Assembly: GCA_963422415.1 (NCBI GenBank)
Contig: OY729430.1
Location: 1,860,001-1,924,000 of the forward strand
Direction: 5' to 3'
Source: Bin34 sp963422415
GTDB lineage: Bacteria; Chloroflexota; Anaerolineae; Caldilineales; Caldilineaceae
Length of the DNA stretch: 64,000 nt
In this document: piece by piece, positions 42,198 to 51,166 of the stretch
Position numbering within the stretch: the first letter of the stretch is position 1
How the letters are laid out: each line of letters starts with the position of its first letter
Made by a program: the position numbers and the translations under genes
Notes under the pieces: generated by a model
Database searches by the model: none
The model's input: the letters and a program-made list of their open reading frames with translations, nothing else
What the model was told of the DNA's origin: nothing

Positions 42198-42805
42198 CAG
42201 CGGAGGGTTCCTACAATCGAACGCCAGGCCACAATGTTGTAAATGACTTCCAACGTTTTCCGTTCTTGGGGAAAGGCCTGTTGCAGCCATTCCAGTTTCT
42301 GCAGAACCACTTGACCGACCAAGGGCTGGCTCTGGCCAATCAGGAAAGTCAGGTAGTCAATCTGGAAGGCGTGTGGTGTAGGCATGTGGAATTTTCTGAC
42401 TTCATCTTCGTCCATGGCGTGCACCGGGGCTCCGATGCGGGGCGCGTGCGGCGGTACCGCCTGCTGAAAGTGTCCGCCCGCGTTGCGCCAGCCAATCGCC
42501 ACCACTTCGATCAAGGTGAAGGCGGCCTGCAGAAATCCAGGCATGGTGATGTCCTGTTCGTCTTCGTCCAACTGGCTGCCGACGGGCGCGCCGAAGTCAG
42601 GGTCGACAATCAGGGTGTCCACAATGACCCCGACTACCTGTCCCAGATCGGTGCCGTCTGGCTCCGCCATGTCCACCGACACAAACCGGCCAAACGCGAA
42701 ATCGGACGCCGCGGGCATCCGCTCTCGTTCGCCGTCTTCGTTGATGCGACATAGGTAGGCTACATGCGAATTCGTTTTCGCGACCTTTCCGATTGCCGGC
42801 AGCAT
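42197..42805 (-). CDS. Small HAS-barrel-like partner of the HerA ATPase
   Basis: 202 residues, coupled to the HerA-like gene by a one-base stop/start overlap. The N-terminal half (FAFGRFVSVDM, LGQVVGVIVDTLIVDP) looks like the HAS barrel found at the start of HerA proteins. The rest is largely helical (LVGQVVLQKLEWLQQAFPQERKTLEVIYNIV). It is not NurA-like: no acidic nuclease motif is visible. The ATG at 42805 is the best start, since the frame upstream has poor composition. It probably assembles with, or regulates, the ATPase. Confidence 0.7.
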   Translation of the reverse strand: MLPAIGKVAKTNSHVAYLCRINEDGERERMPAASDFAFGRFVSVDMAEPDGTDLGQVVGVIVDTLIVDPDFGAPVGSQLDEDEQDITMPGFLQAAFTLIEVVAIGWRNAGGHFQQAVPPHAPRIGAPVHAMDEDEVRKFHMPTPHAFQIDYLTFLIGQSQPLVGQVVLQKLEWLQQAFPQERKTLEVIYNIVAWRSIVGTLR

Positions 42806-42866
42806 TGTTCCGGATCCGTCCAACTCAAATCTCTGGCGGCAACCCTGTCCCTGCCGGACGGCCCTT

Positions 42867-43703
42867 TCAGCGACCGCCCAGACCCGACAGGGTGATGCCC
42901 CTCTGAAACCAGTTTTGCCCCAGCATGTACACCACCAGCACCGGGAGCAGGGCAATGACCGATCCGGCCATCAGCAGATTCCACTGGGTGTTGTACTGAC
43001 CCTGAAAGGTACTCAATCCCACTGGAATGGTGCGCATGCGGTCAGAGGTGGTCACAATCAGGGGCCACAGGAAGGAATTCCAGGAGCCCAGAAAGACGAA
43101 AATGCCCAGCGCGGCAAGGGCCGGACCACTGAGAGGCATGATGATTTGCCACCAGATGCGGAAGCTGGATGCTCCGTCCATGCAAGCCGCCTCGTCCATT
43201 TCCATGGGTAGGCTGCGGAAGAACTGCCGCAGTAGAAACACGCTAAAGGCGGAAAAGGCCGTAGGCAGGATTAGGGCGTTGTAGGTGTTGTACCAGTTCA
43301 GGACCTTGGTCACGATGATGAAATTGGGGATCATGGTGACCTGAAAGGGAATCATGAGGGTGGCCAAGTACATTAGAAAGAGGCTGTCGCGTCCCTTGAA
43401 ACGCAGCCGGGCAAAGGCGAACGCCCCCAGAGACGACGCTCCGATCTGAAGCAGCGTGGAACTGACGCTGACCACCGTGCTGTTGAAATAGTACCAATGG
43501 AAAGGCAAGGCCTGCAGGGTGTTGGGATAGTTGGACCAAGCGATCTTGGCAGGGATCCAAACGGGGGGATACCGGAATATCTCCGGCGGCAGCTTCAGGG
43601 AGGTGGAAAGCATCCACAGGAAGGGGGTCAGCATGACTAGGCTGCCCAGCAGCAACCCTGCGTGCAACAGCCAACGGATCCTGACCTCAGTCCCCTGTTT
43701 CAT
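42867..43703 (-). CDS. CUT1 sugar ABC transporter permease (MalG/UgpE type)
   Basis: 278 residues with six predicted membrane segments. The cytoplasmic EAA loop is MEMDEAACMDGASSFRIWWQIIMPL, the docking site for the ATPase. The N-terminus RWLLHAGLLLGSLVMLTPFLWMLSTSL and the end QNWFQRGITLSGLGG are typical of UgpE-like subunits. It overlaps the end of the first permease gene by 17 bases. The operon carries no ATPase gene, so a shared MsmX-like ATPase encoded elsewhere is likely. Confidence 0.9.
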   Translation of the reverse strand: MKQGTEVRIRWLLHAGLLLGSLVMLTPFLWMLSTSLKLPPEIFRYPPVWIPAKIAWSNYPNTLQALPFHWYYFNSTVVSVSSTLLQIGASSLGAFAFARLRFKGRDSLFLMYLATLMIPFQVTMIPNFIIVTKVLNWYNTYNALILPTAFSAFSVFLLRQFFRSLPMEMDEAACMDGASSFRIWWQIIMPLSGPALAALGIFVFLGSWNSFLWPLIVTTSDRMRTIPVGLSTFQGQYNTQWNLLMAGSVIALLPVLVVYMLGQNWFQRGITLSGLGGR

Positions 43704-44625
43704 AGTGCACCCAGCGGGTTTGCCAGCGAGTCTGAAAGAAGGTGATGACAAAGATGAACCCGAACAGCACCCAGGCCACGGTGCTGGCCATGCCAAAGCG
43801 AGAATACTCGAACGCATTGACATAGACATAGTACACTAGGGTTGTCGTGGCCAAGGCCGGTCCTCCCCGCGTCATCACGAAGGCCTCGTCAAAGAGCTGG
43901 AAAGCTCCGATCATCTGGATGATCAACAGGAAGAAGGTGGTGGGACTGACCAGCGGGAAGGTGATGTGCCAAAAGCGGTGCCAGGCCGATGCCCCGTCCA
44001 CTTCCGCGGCATCATACAGCTCTTGGGGAATGGATTGCAGGCCGGCCAGATAAATGACCATCGTGAATCCCACGTTCTTCCACAGGGTCAGCATCACAAC
44101 CGCCGGTTTCGCCCAGCGGGGATCGTTGAGCCAGTCCGGAGGCTGCACAGGGATGCCGGTGACTTCGTTGAAGCGCCAGATGCCGGCGCTGACAAGGCCA
44201 AAATCCTTGTTGAGCAGCCACTGGAACACTAAGGCGCCCGCCACAATGGTGGTGACGACCGGCATGAAGTAGATCAGCCGATAGAAGGAAATTCCGCCGA
44301 TGGCCTGATTGAGGGCCGTGGCAATGATGATCCCCAGCAGGAGCTGCAAGGGCACGATCGTGCCCGTGAAGAACAGGGTGTTACCCAGCGCCTTCCCAAA
44401 GATCGGATCCCGGGTCAGCAGGTTGACATAGTTGTCAATGCCGACAAACTGGGCCGGAGACAGCAGGGACCAGTCGAAGAAACTGAGCCCCAAGGCCACA
44501 AAGACGGGAATCAGGACAAAGACCAGGAACCCCAGCAGGCTGGGCAGCAGAAAGAGGTAGGCCTCCCACCTCTGATCGGGATCAAAGCGATTCCACCAGC
44601 GGGAGGAAGGGGCAGGCGGTAGCAT
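43687..44625 (-). CDS. CUT1 sugar ABC transporter permease (MalF/UgpA type)
   Basis: 312 residues, six membrane segments (EAYLFLLPSLLGFLVFVLIPV near the N-terminus). The EAA loop is ELYDAAEVDGASAWHRFWHITFPLVSP. The ATG at 44625 lies just after the intercistronic terminator; an upstream in-frame start would place the terminator inside the coding sequence and is rejected. It pairs with the second permease to form the channel. Confidence 0.9.
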   Translation of the reverse strand: MLPPAPSSRWWNRFDPDQRWEAYLFLLPSLLGFLVFVLIPVFVALGLSFFDWSLLSPAQFVGIDNYVNLLTRDPIFGKALGNTLFFTGTIVPLQLLLGIIIATALNQAIGGISFYRLIYFMPVVTTIVAGALVFQWLLNKDFGLVSAGIWRFNEVTGIPVQPPDWLNDPRWAKPAVVMLTLWKNVGFTMVIYLAGLQSIPQELYDAAEVDGASAWHRFWHITFPLVSPTTFFLLIIQMIGAFQLFDEAFVMTRGGPALATTTLVYYVYVNAFEYSRFGMASTVAWVLFGFIFVITFFQTRWQTRWVHYETGD

Positions 44626-44636
44626 GGGGCGGATAC

Positions 44637-44668
44637 AAAAAAGGCGGATGGATTGCAATCCATCCGCC
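44637..44668 (-). terminator. Intercistronic terminator after the sugar-binding protein gene
   Basis: A perfect palindrome with 13-bp arms (GGCGGATGGATTG and its complement, 44643-44668) is followed on the minus strand by six T (44642-44637). It lies between the binding-protein stop and the first permease, so most transcripts should end here and keep permease levels lower. Confidence 0.85.
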
Positions 44669-44688
44669 TCGGTTTCATCAGGCCGGGC

Positions 44689-45996
44689 CTAGCGGGGGAA
44701 TCCCTCGTCGTCAAGGAATTGATCCACGCCGGCGCAAATGGCTTCCACCGCTTCCTGTGGTGTCAGGTCACCAGTCCAAACCTGGTCCACGAAGGGGCTT
44801 ACATGGGTGCCGTTCATAAGTCCATACTCGGGGAAGTAGCCAAAACGCCCCACTGCGCCGTGCAGGCCCTCGGTCAGGAACGCCTGTCGGTTCTGCGGAT
44901 GAGCCTCCGCCTGCAAGAAGGCGTCGGACATGGCCGTGGACTGCAGGGCCGGAAAAATCTCGCCCGAGCTGGTATAGATCCGCTGTCCCCCGTTGGTACT
45001 TTGCAGCCAGCGCAGGAAGTGCCATGACTCTTCCTTGTTGTCACCCCCCGAGCTCATGGTCCAGGCCGCACCCCCGGCGCTGGCGGCTCTGCGCCCCCCG
45101 TCTGGGATCGGCACTACCGAAACGTCGTAATTCATTTCAGCGGCATTGAAAGCGCTGACGCGACTGGCGTTCTGAATGATCATGGCTACCTGTCCCGCCT
45201 GAAAGACGGCGGCGTCGCCACCCGCCTGACTGAGATTGGAGCTGGACATGGCTTCGTTGCTGTCCATCATGTCGGCGAAGAACTGCAACGCCTCGACAGC
45301 CCGAGGCTCATTCAAGGTGCATTGGGTGGGGTTGCGGAAGTCGTCCAGCAGGGCGGCATTGTTCTGCAGGACCCACAGCATGTATTTGCCGCCTTCCATG
45401 CCCAACCCATAACGCTCCACGCGCCCACTGTCATCCACGATCTTGAGCTGATCGGCCGCGGCCCGCAGATCATCCCAAGTCCATGTGTCATCCGGATAGG
45501 CCACGCCCACTTCGTCGAAGATGTCCCGGTTGTAGTACAGGACTTCCAGACCAATGTCCCGTGGCAGCCCATAGACATCGCCGTTGTACTTGGCGGATTC
45601 GAGAAGGCTGGGCCAGTAGTCGCCCAAGTCATAGCCATCCTGTTCGATGTAGGGCTGTAGATTCTCTAGGACCCCATCCGCGGCATATTGCGGCGTGGGC
45701 CACAGGAACAGGACATCGGGAATGATGGCTTCATCACCACCGGCCCACAAGGCCTGCATCTTAGTGAAGTAGTCGCCCCACGGTTCGGCCAGAATCTCAA
45801 TGTTCACATCGGGATTCTCCGCCATGTACTGATCGGCCACCGCCTGGTGGGTCGCGACTTCCGCCGGACTGCCCCACAAGGCCCAGGTCACGGTGGTTTT
45901 GGCCATGGCTTCCTGCCTGCCAGCCGGTGCAGCGCAACCTGTCACTCCGATGGCGAGCATCAATAACAACGACAAGATCCAATAGCGTGCTTTCAT
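44689..45996 (-). CDS. CUT1 sugar-binding lipoprotein
   Basis: 435 residues with signal peptide and lipobox VTGC, then an extracellular solute-binding protein family 1 fold (VTWALWGSPAEVATHQAVADQY, NPDVNIEILAEPWGDYFTKMQAL, YGLPRDIGLEVLYYNRDIFDEVG, WTWDDLRAAADQL). It captures an oligosaccharide or glycoside for the two downstream permeases. An AAGGAG site ten bases before the ATG at 45996 supports that start over one nine bases earlier. Expression should exceed that of the permeases because of the terminator behind it. Confidence 0.9.
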   Translation of the reverse strand: MKARYWILSLLLMLAIGVTGCAAPAGRQEAMAKTTVTWALWGSPAEVATHQAVADQYMAENPDVNIEILAEPWGDYFTKMQALWAGGDEAIIPDVLFLWPTPQYAADGVLENLQPYIEQDGYDLGDYWPSLLESAKYNGDVYGLPRDIGLEVLYYNRDIFDEVGVAYPDDTWTWDDLRAAADQLKIVDDSGRVERYGLGMEGGKYMLWVLQNNAALLDDFRNPTQCTLNEPRAVEALQFFADMMDSNEAMSSSNLSQAGGDAAVFQAGQVAMIIQNASRVSAFNAAEMNYDVSVVPIPDGGRRAASAGGAAWTMSSGGDNKEESWHFLRWLQSTNGGQRIYTSSGEIFPALQSTAMSDAFLQAEAHPQNRQAFLTEGLHGAVGRFGYFPEYGLMNGTHVSPFVDQVWTGDLTPQEAVEAICAGVDQFLDDEGFPR

Positions 45997-46639
45997 GTTA
46001 TGCATGCTCCTTAAAACCCCCAAGATGGTGTAAACACAAATACCTGCATTGAAGATCTGCACGGACTCGAGATCCGCGGGCCCTGATTATAGCAATCCTT
46101 GCAGCACGGATTTGGCGTCAGCTTGGCCTAGCTGCACCAGTTTCGGCAGCTGCAGGTGTGTTATGCACGGTGAGCCGACATGCAGCGGTATTTCCGATCT
46201 TGGGCTGTGTTTTCATTGGTTTTTGCCGTTTATCTCCTTTTTGATTTTGATGGGCTGCTCAGCGCTAGAACCGGCCTTGTGCTCTTTGGCGCCAATCGGA
46301 ACGGAAGACGCCTTGCATGTTGATCAGATCACTGTAGGGGCAGCTGCATCACCCAGCTGTTGTCGGCTTTCGATCTTGCGCCTGGCATCTTCCGCAAGCC
46401 CTCCATAGAGATCACGCAGGCATGTCTCAACCGGATTTCACATACTGGCGTATCCATCCCCACTGCATTGCGGACTCAGACCCGGGGCATGATCAGGAAC
46501 AATCTGTGAGGAGCAGCTTGCTGGACGTCCCAGATCCGCACTCATCCCCAAGCGGGTTCTCCGGTCTCGGCGACGCTGCTGCCACTGAGAGACTGTCCTG
46601 ATCATTCACCTGACTACTGACTACACTGGATATGTCGTT
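45997..46639. other. Intergenic region upstream of the CUT1 operon
   Basis: 643 bases. It contains the extended -10 promoter and a distant inverted repeat ATGATCAGGA (46489-46498) / TCCTGATCAT (46596-46605). A plus-strand frame at 46049-46408 includes a lipobox-like FLILMGC, but its other residues look like non-coding translation; I do not call it a gene. Confidence 0.4.
46086..46091 (-). promoter_or_regulatory. Extended -10 promoter of the CUT1 sugar operon
   Basis: The minus strand shows TGCTATAAT, an extended -10 element with a perfect TATAAT, about 90 bases before the lipoprotein start. No consensus -35 is found at 17 bases, which extended -10 promoters do not need. Confidence 0.5.
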
Positions 46640-48373
46640 TCATTCCCTGCGTGCCACCTGCAGCAGGCCATCGACAGGCACGGCGTAGAGATGGGATATC
46701 AATCCATCGGGCCATGTGACCACAAGGTCTACCCGGTCCGCGCTCAGGCCCAGCCCCAAGTGAAGGCGGGGTGCATCCCCGGACAGGTAGCCGGCCGCCA
46801 CCTGCACCTGACGGTGTATGGTCCCTGCGGCGGAAAAGGCTTCCACCACGGCGCCGACGGCATGCGGATTGGGAGAATCCGGCCATCGCAGATCCACCTC
46901 CAGGAAGTGGTTGTCGGCGATGCACAGTTCATTGGCAAACAACTGCGCGGGCCCTCGCATGTTGTTGACGACAATGTCCAAGTCCCCGTCCAGGTCCAAA
47001 TCGGCCATGACCATGCCTCGGCCACTGCGCAAGCTGGACAGACCCCACTCGGGCGCTGCCCGGAAAGCCGGGACTGCAGTCGGGTCTCCGCCCATATTGC
47101 GAAATGCCACATTGGCCTCCACCAATTCCTGTTGTGGCAAGTGTGCGAAGAGTCTCTCCTCCATCATGCCGTTAACAATGTACAGGTCCAGCCAACCATC
47201 GTTGTCCAAGTCCCCGAACTTGCCCGACCAACTCCAGCCGGTGGCGTCCACGGCCAGTTTCTGTCCCAGATTGTGCCACCCTCCTTCCGCGTCGGCCAGC
47301 TGCAACGTGTTTTCCATGAGCTGGGTATCGTCCTGCTCCTCCATGGTGGCTGCCATCATGGAGTCCATGGCCGGAGCCCACGCCGCCAAGACCTCTGGTG
47401 CTTGGGAGGGGGGCTTCATGTCCGTGGCCATCAGGTCCGGACGCCCGTCGTTGTTGATGTCTCCCGCCGCCAAGCTCATCGTGGAGTGGGTAGTGTAGGC
47501 AAACGGTTCTGCAGGCGCCCAACCCGAGTCCGTGCGCTCGAAGGCCATGTCAGGTACGGCGAAGTCGTTGCCGATCAGCAGCTCCGGCAGGCTGTTGCCA
47601 GTGGCGTCAAGGAACAGAGCCGCCAGCCCTTGCGCCTCGGGAGCCAATTGTATGGATCGATAGGATCGGGGTTGACGCAGGTAGAGATATGCTCCCCCGA
47701 CGTCACTCATCATGAAATCGTCGCCCAACATCTCCAACAGCTCGGCATCGTAGGTGGCGCCCCCCAGATCCAGGTCCCCGTCTCCGTCCGCGTCGGCCCA
47801 GTCCAAGGCATACAGCGGCTGATCTATCCCTTCCAAGATCAAGGGCACAAATGGGTCCGATCGCCCAGAGCGGATATCATTGCGCCAAGCGGCCAAGCCC
47901 GTCCCACGCCGCGAGGTGACAATGTCCAGCCAGCCGTCCGCATCCAAATCCACAATCTGCACTTCCCTGGTTTGACCCTGCCCGAGTGGCTCCGCCCGGA
48001 ACTCCAGTTTCCCTTCGTTCCACAGCACAGTGGATGGTTGGGCAAAGCCGCCCAGCACCAAGTCCAGATCGCCATCCAGGTCCAGATCGCCGACCGCTAC
48101 CCCCGTGCCGTTGCTCTCGAATCCGCGGACGGTGAATTGGGCCGCCGATGTTGTATGCGGCAGATCCTGGGGCACGAAGGTCCCGCTGCACGAAGGTCCC
48201 GCAAGGGCCTGACCCGAGAGCGAGAGGGCCGCATCGGAGTGTATCGCCACCCCGGCGTACAACCCCGAGGTCTGGTGATAGGTGCAGCCTCCGAGAAAAA
48301 TCGCCAAGACGATCAGCAGTCGCCAGTGGGCGCCATGTCTCTGCTTGATCCAGAATGAACAAGAAGGGGTCAT
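46640..48373 (-). CDS. FG-GAP/VCBS repeat lipoprotein with ASPIC/UnbV-like end
   Basis: 577 residues. A signal peptide ends in the lipobox LGGC (Cys30). The body holds several FG-GAP/VCBS repeats with calcium-binding DxDxDGxxD cores (GDLDLDGDLDLVLGG, DLDADGWLDIV, GDINNDGRPDLMA, GDLDNDGWLDLYIVNG, ADLDLDGDLDIVVNNM), which usually make a beta-propeller. The C-terminus (DLVVTWPDGLISHLYAVPVDGLLQV) matches the ASPIC/UnbV domain of CRTAC1-like proteins. It is surface-exposed and probably involved in adhesion or binding; the ligand is unknown. The start follows a large hairpin by 15 bases. Confidence 0.85.
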   Translation of the reverse strand: MTPSCSFWIKQRHGAHWRLLIVLAIFLGGCTYHQTSGLYAGVAIHSDAALSLSGQALAGPSCSGTFVPQDLPHTTSAAQFTVRGFESNGTGVAVGDLDLDGDLDLVLGGFAQPSTVLWNEGKLEFRAEPLGQGQTREVQIVDLDADGWLDIVTSRRGTGLAAWRNDIRSGRSDPFVPLILEGIDQPLYALDWADADGDGDLDLGGATYDAELLEMLGDDFMMSDVGGAYLYLRQPRSYRSIQLAPEAQGLAALFLDATGNSLPELLIGNDFAVPDMAFERTDSGWAPAEPFAYTTHSTMSLAAGDINNDGRPDLMATDMKPPSQAPEVLAAWAPAMDSMMAATMEEQDDTQLMENTLQLADAEGGWHNLGQKLAVDATGWSWSGKFGDLDNDGWLDLYIVNGMMEERLFAHLPQQELVEANVAFRNMGGDPTAVPAFRAAPEWGLSSLRSGRGMVMADLDLDGDLDIVVNNMRGPAQLFANELCIADNHFLEVDLRWPDSPNPHAVGAVVEAFSAAGTIHRQVQVAAGYLSGDAPRLHLGLGLSADRVDLVVTWPDGLISHLYAVPVDGLLQVARRE

Positions 48374-48388
48374 GAGAGTACACTGTAT

Positions 48389-48442
48389 GTCATGGAGTAT
48401 CATTCCGCAGGCATCACGTCCTGCGGAATGATACTCCATGAC
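48389..48442. repeat. Perfect 23-bp inverted repeat between divergent genes
   Basis: Arms at 48389-48411 and 48420-48442 are exact reverse complements around an 8-base loop (CATCACGT). It lies between the starts of the FG-GAP lipoprotein and topA. No T-run follows in either direction, so it is not an ordinary terminator. It could be a leader hairpin, an operator or the remnant of a small mobile repeat. Confidence 0.9.
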
Positions 48443-48508
48443 GATAGAACGCCTGAGAACTTTTTGTAGACGGGATCTGCGGGTCCATTGTCCGACATTG
48501 AGGAGCCG

Positions 48509-51148
48509 ATGACAAAGCTAGTCATAGTTGAATCCCCAACCAAAGCCCGTACCATCAAGAGCTTTCTGCCAGACGGGTACGAGGTGCTAGACAGCCGGGG
48601 CCACATTCGTGATCTGCCCAATTCCGCACAGGAGATTCCGGCTCGGTTCAAAAAACAGAAATGGGCTTCGCTGGGGGTCAATGTGGAAAAGCGGTTTGAG
48701 CCGCTGTATGTCATCCCGCAGCACCAGCAGGATACAGTCAAGACGCTGAAGAGCGCCCTGCAGCGGGCTGACGAACTCATCATCGCCACGGATGAAGACC
48801 GCGAAGGGGAGAGTATCGGCTGGCATATTTTTGATGTGTTGCAGCCTCAGGTGCCGGTCAGGCGGATCGTGTTCCACGAGATCACGAAAGAGGCGATCCA
48901 GGAGGCGCTGGAACATCCCGGGGCTCTGAACGACGACCTGATCAACGCGCAGAAGGCCCGACGGATTCTGGATCGTCTGGTCGGCTACACTCTTTCCCCT
49001 CTCCTCTGGAGAAAGGTGGCGCCCAAGTTGTCGGCCGGCCGAGTGCAAAGTGTGGCGATGCGGATGCTGGTCGAGCGCGAAAGGGCCCGGCGCACTTTTG
49101 TGGCGGGCCACTATTGGGACATGGTCGCGCATCTACAGACGGACCAGCGGCAGCGGGCACAGGCCCGCATCCATTCCGTCAACGGCCTGCGGATTGCGAC
49201 CGGCAAGGACTTTGACAAGGACACTGGCACGCTGACGGAAGGGATCAAGGCGCTCGTTCTGGATCAGGCCGAGGCCGAGGCCGTGGCAACGCAGCTGGCG
49301 GCAATGGACTGGCGGGTACAGTCTACGGCGGAACGTATCACAACCCGGCGCCCTCCTCCTCCCTATACGACGAGCGCCTTGCAGATTGAGGCCAATCGGC
49401 GTTTCGGCTACAGCGCCGAGCAGACCATGCAAATCGCCCAAAGTCTCTATGAAAACGGGCATATCACCTATATGCGGACCGACTCGGTCCACTTGAGCGC
49501 GCAAGCCGTCTCGGCTGTGCGCACCAAGGTCCAAACCATGTATGGGGCAGAGGCGCTGAAATCCGAGCCGCGGCGCTACAAGACCTCGGCCCGCAACGCG
49601 CAGGAAGCCCACGAGGCGATCCGGCCTGCCGGAGACCAGATGCAGTCGGTGCGCGAGAAGAAGCTGTCGGGCGGTCAAGCGTCATTGTATGACCTCATCT
49701 GGAAGCGTGCCATGGCCACTCAGATGCAGGATGCCAAGGTCAACAATGTCGTGGTCAAGATCGATGTGACACGCCCTGAATCCAACGGCGCCGAGCCTGA
49801 ATCCAATGGGACTGCCGTGCATCTGGACGTGAGCAAGGCGGAATTCCAGGCGCGTGGCGCCACTTTTCTGGAACCGGGGTATCTGGTCCTGTATGAACGG
49901 GCTCTGCAGGAGGGAGACGAACACTCGTCCAACTCCCCGGAGATCCCAGTGCCCAAGATGGCGACTGGAGAGCGGTTGGACCTGGATCGCCTGGATCGGG
50001 AGGGACATGAAACCCGACCTCCGGCACGCTTCACGGAGGCGAGGCTGGTCAAGGCTCTGGTGGACAACGGCATTGGCCGACCCAGTACATACGCTTCCAT
50101 TATCGAGACCATTCAGGCCCGGGATTACGCCTTCAAGCGCAAGCAGGAGTTGATCCCCACCTTTACGGCCTTTGCCGTGGTCAACTTGCTGGAACAGACT
50201 TTCTCCTACCTGGTGGATTACGCCTTCACGGCCCGCATGGAGAACGATCTGGACCAGATTGCCTTGGGCGAGGAGGAATGGCTCAGCTACGTGGAGAATT
50301 TCTATCTGGGTGCAGAGGGTCTGGAGGTGCAGGTCAGCGAACAGGATGCCCGCATCGACCCCTCTCTGTTCCGATCCTTGGAATTGTCCAATTTCGATTA
50401 CACGGTGCGCATTGGACGCTTTGGCCCCTTTCTGGAGCAAAAGAGCGCGGGAGAGGGCGGATCCCAACGGGTTTCCCTACCGCCCGATCTGCCGCCTGCC
50501 GATTTGACGATGGAACAGGCCAAGACGCTGTTCCGCAACAAGACGGCAGGCCCTAGGGAGCTGGGACGGGACGAAGAGGGACACAGGGTGATTCAGCTGT
50601 GTCAGGGACCTTATGGACACTATGTACAGTTGACGGATCCCCACGCGGAAGGCAATGGCGACAAGCCCAAGCGGGTGTCATTGCCCAAGGGGCTGGAGCC
50701 CGATGCCGTGACGTTGGAGCAGGCCCGGTATCTGCTTTCCTTGCCGCGCGTGCTGGGATTCCATCCTCAGGATCAGAAAGAGGTGCGGGCGCAACTGGGA
50801 CGGTATGGTCCCTATGTCAGCCACGACAGGGCCACTACCAATCTGAGCGACACAGACTCCATCTTCACGATCACGCTGCACCGCGCGATCGAACTGCTCT
50901 CACAGCCGCGGAAATCCCGCCGTACGGCTCCGAAGGTGCTTAGAGAAATCGGTCTTCATCCCGCGGAGCAGAAAGCCATCTGTGTCCTGGACGGCAGATA
51001 TGGACCGTATATCAAGTATGGGGATTTCAACGTGACCATCCCCAAGCAGACGGATCCGGCCTCCATCGGGGTGGAGGAGGCGGTGACCCTGATTGAACAT
51101 CGCCGTCTGAATCCCCCCAAGAAACACGCGCGGCGGAGGCGCAAGTAG
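48509..51148 (+). CDS. topA: DNA topoisomerase I
   Basis: 879 residues, type IA; relaxes negative supercoils. The toprim domain begins KLVIVESPTKARTIKSFL and has DEDREGESIGWH. The active-site tyrosine is in GHITYMRTDSVHLS. The C-terminus has no four-cysteine zinc fingers; instead there are repeats of the GRYGPY type (GRFGPFLEQK, GPYGHYVQL, GRYGPYVSHD, GRYGPYIKYG), as in other zinc-less TopA proteins. The ATG at 48509 has a GAGGAG ribosome site; a TTG 21 bases earlier is in frame. Confidence 0.96.
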   Translation: MTKLVIVESPTKARTIKSFLPDGYEVLDSRGHIRDLPNSAQEIPARFKKQKWASLGVNVEKRFEPLYVIPQHQQDTVKTLKSALQRADELIIATDEDREGESIGWHIFDVLQPQVPVRRIVFHEITKEAIQEALEHPGALNDDLINAQKARRILDRLVGYTLSPLLWRKVAPKLSAGRVQSVAMRMLVERERARRTFVAGHYWDMVAHLQTDQRQRAQARIHSVNGLRIATGKDFDKDTGTLTEGIKALVLDQAEAEAVATQLAAMDWRVQSTAERITTRRPPPPYTTSALQIEANRRFGYSAEQTMQIAQSLYENGHITYMRTDSVHLSAQAVSAVRTKVQTMYGAEALKSEPRRYKTSARNAQEAHEAIRPAGDQMQSVREKKLSGGQASLYDLIWKRAMATQMQDAKVNNVVVKIDVTRPESNGAEPESNGTAVHLDVSKAEFQARGATFLEPGYLVLYERALQEGDEHSSNSPEIPVPKMATGERLDLDRLDREGHETRPPARFTEARLVKALVDNGIGRPSTYASIIETIQARDYAFKRKQELIPTFTAFAVVNLLEQTFSYLVDYAFTARMENDLDQIALGEEEWLSYVENFYLGAEGLEVQVSEQDARIDPSLFRSLELSNFDYTVRIGRFGPFLEQKSAGEGGSQRVSLPPDLPPADLTMEQAKTLFRNKTAGPRELGRDEEGHRVIQLCQGPYGHYVQLTDPHAEGNGDKPKRVSLPKGLEPDAVTLEQARYLLSLPRVLGFHPQDQKEVRAQLGRYGPYVSHDRATTNLSDTDSIFTITLHRAIELLSQPRKSRRTAPKVLREIGLHPAEQKAICVLDGRYGPYIKYGDFNVTIPKQTDPASIGVEEAVTLIEHRRLNPPKKHARRRRK

Positions 51149-51166
51149 AGCTGTCGGGGCCCGCTG

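Noticed and set aside
40392..42242. 616-codon plus-strand frame
   Set aside because: It is antisense to the HerA-like ATPase; Walker motifs are on the minus strand.
46049..46408. Small possible lipoprotein
   Set aside because: It has a lipobox-like FLILMGC, but Cys- and Ser-rich random-looking sequence elsewhere and no ribosome site.
46691..48358. 555-codon plus-strand frame
   Set aside because: Antisense translation of the FG-GAP repeats, giving repeated VQV and HH-rich strings typical of a reversed Asp-rich gene.
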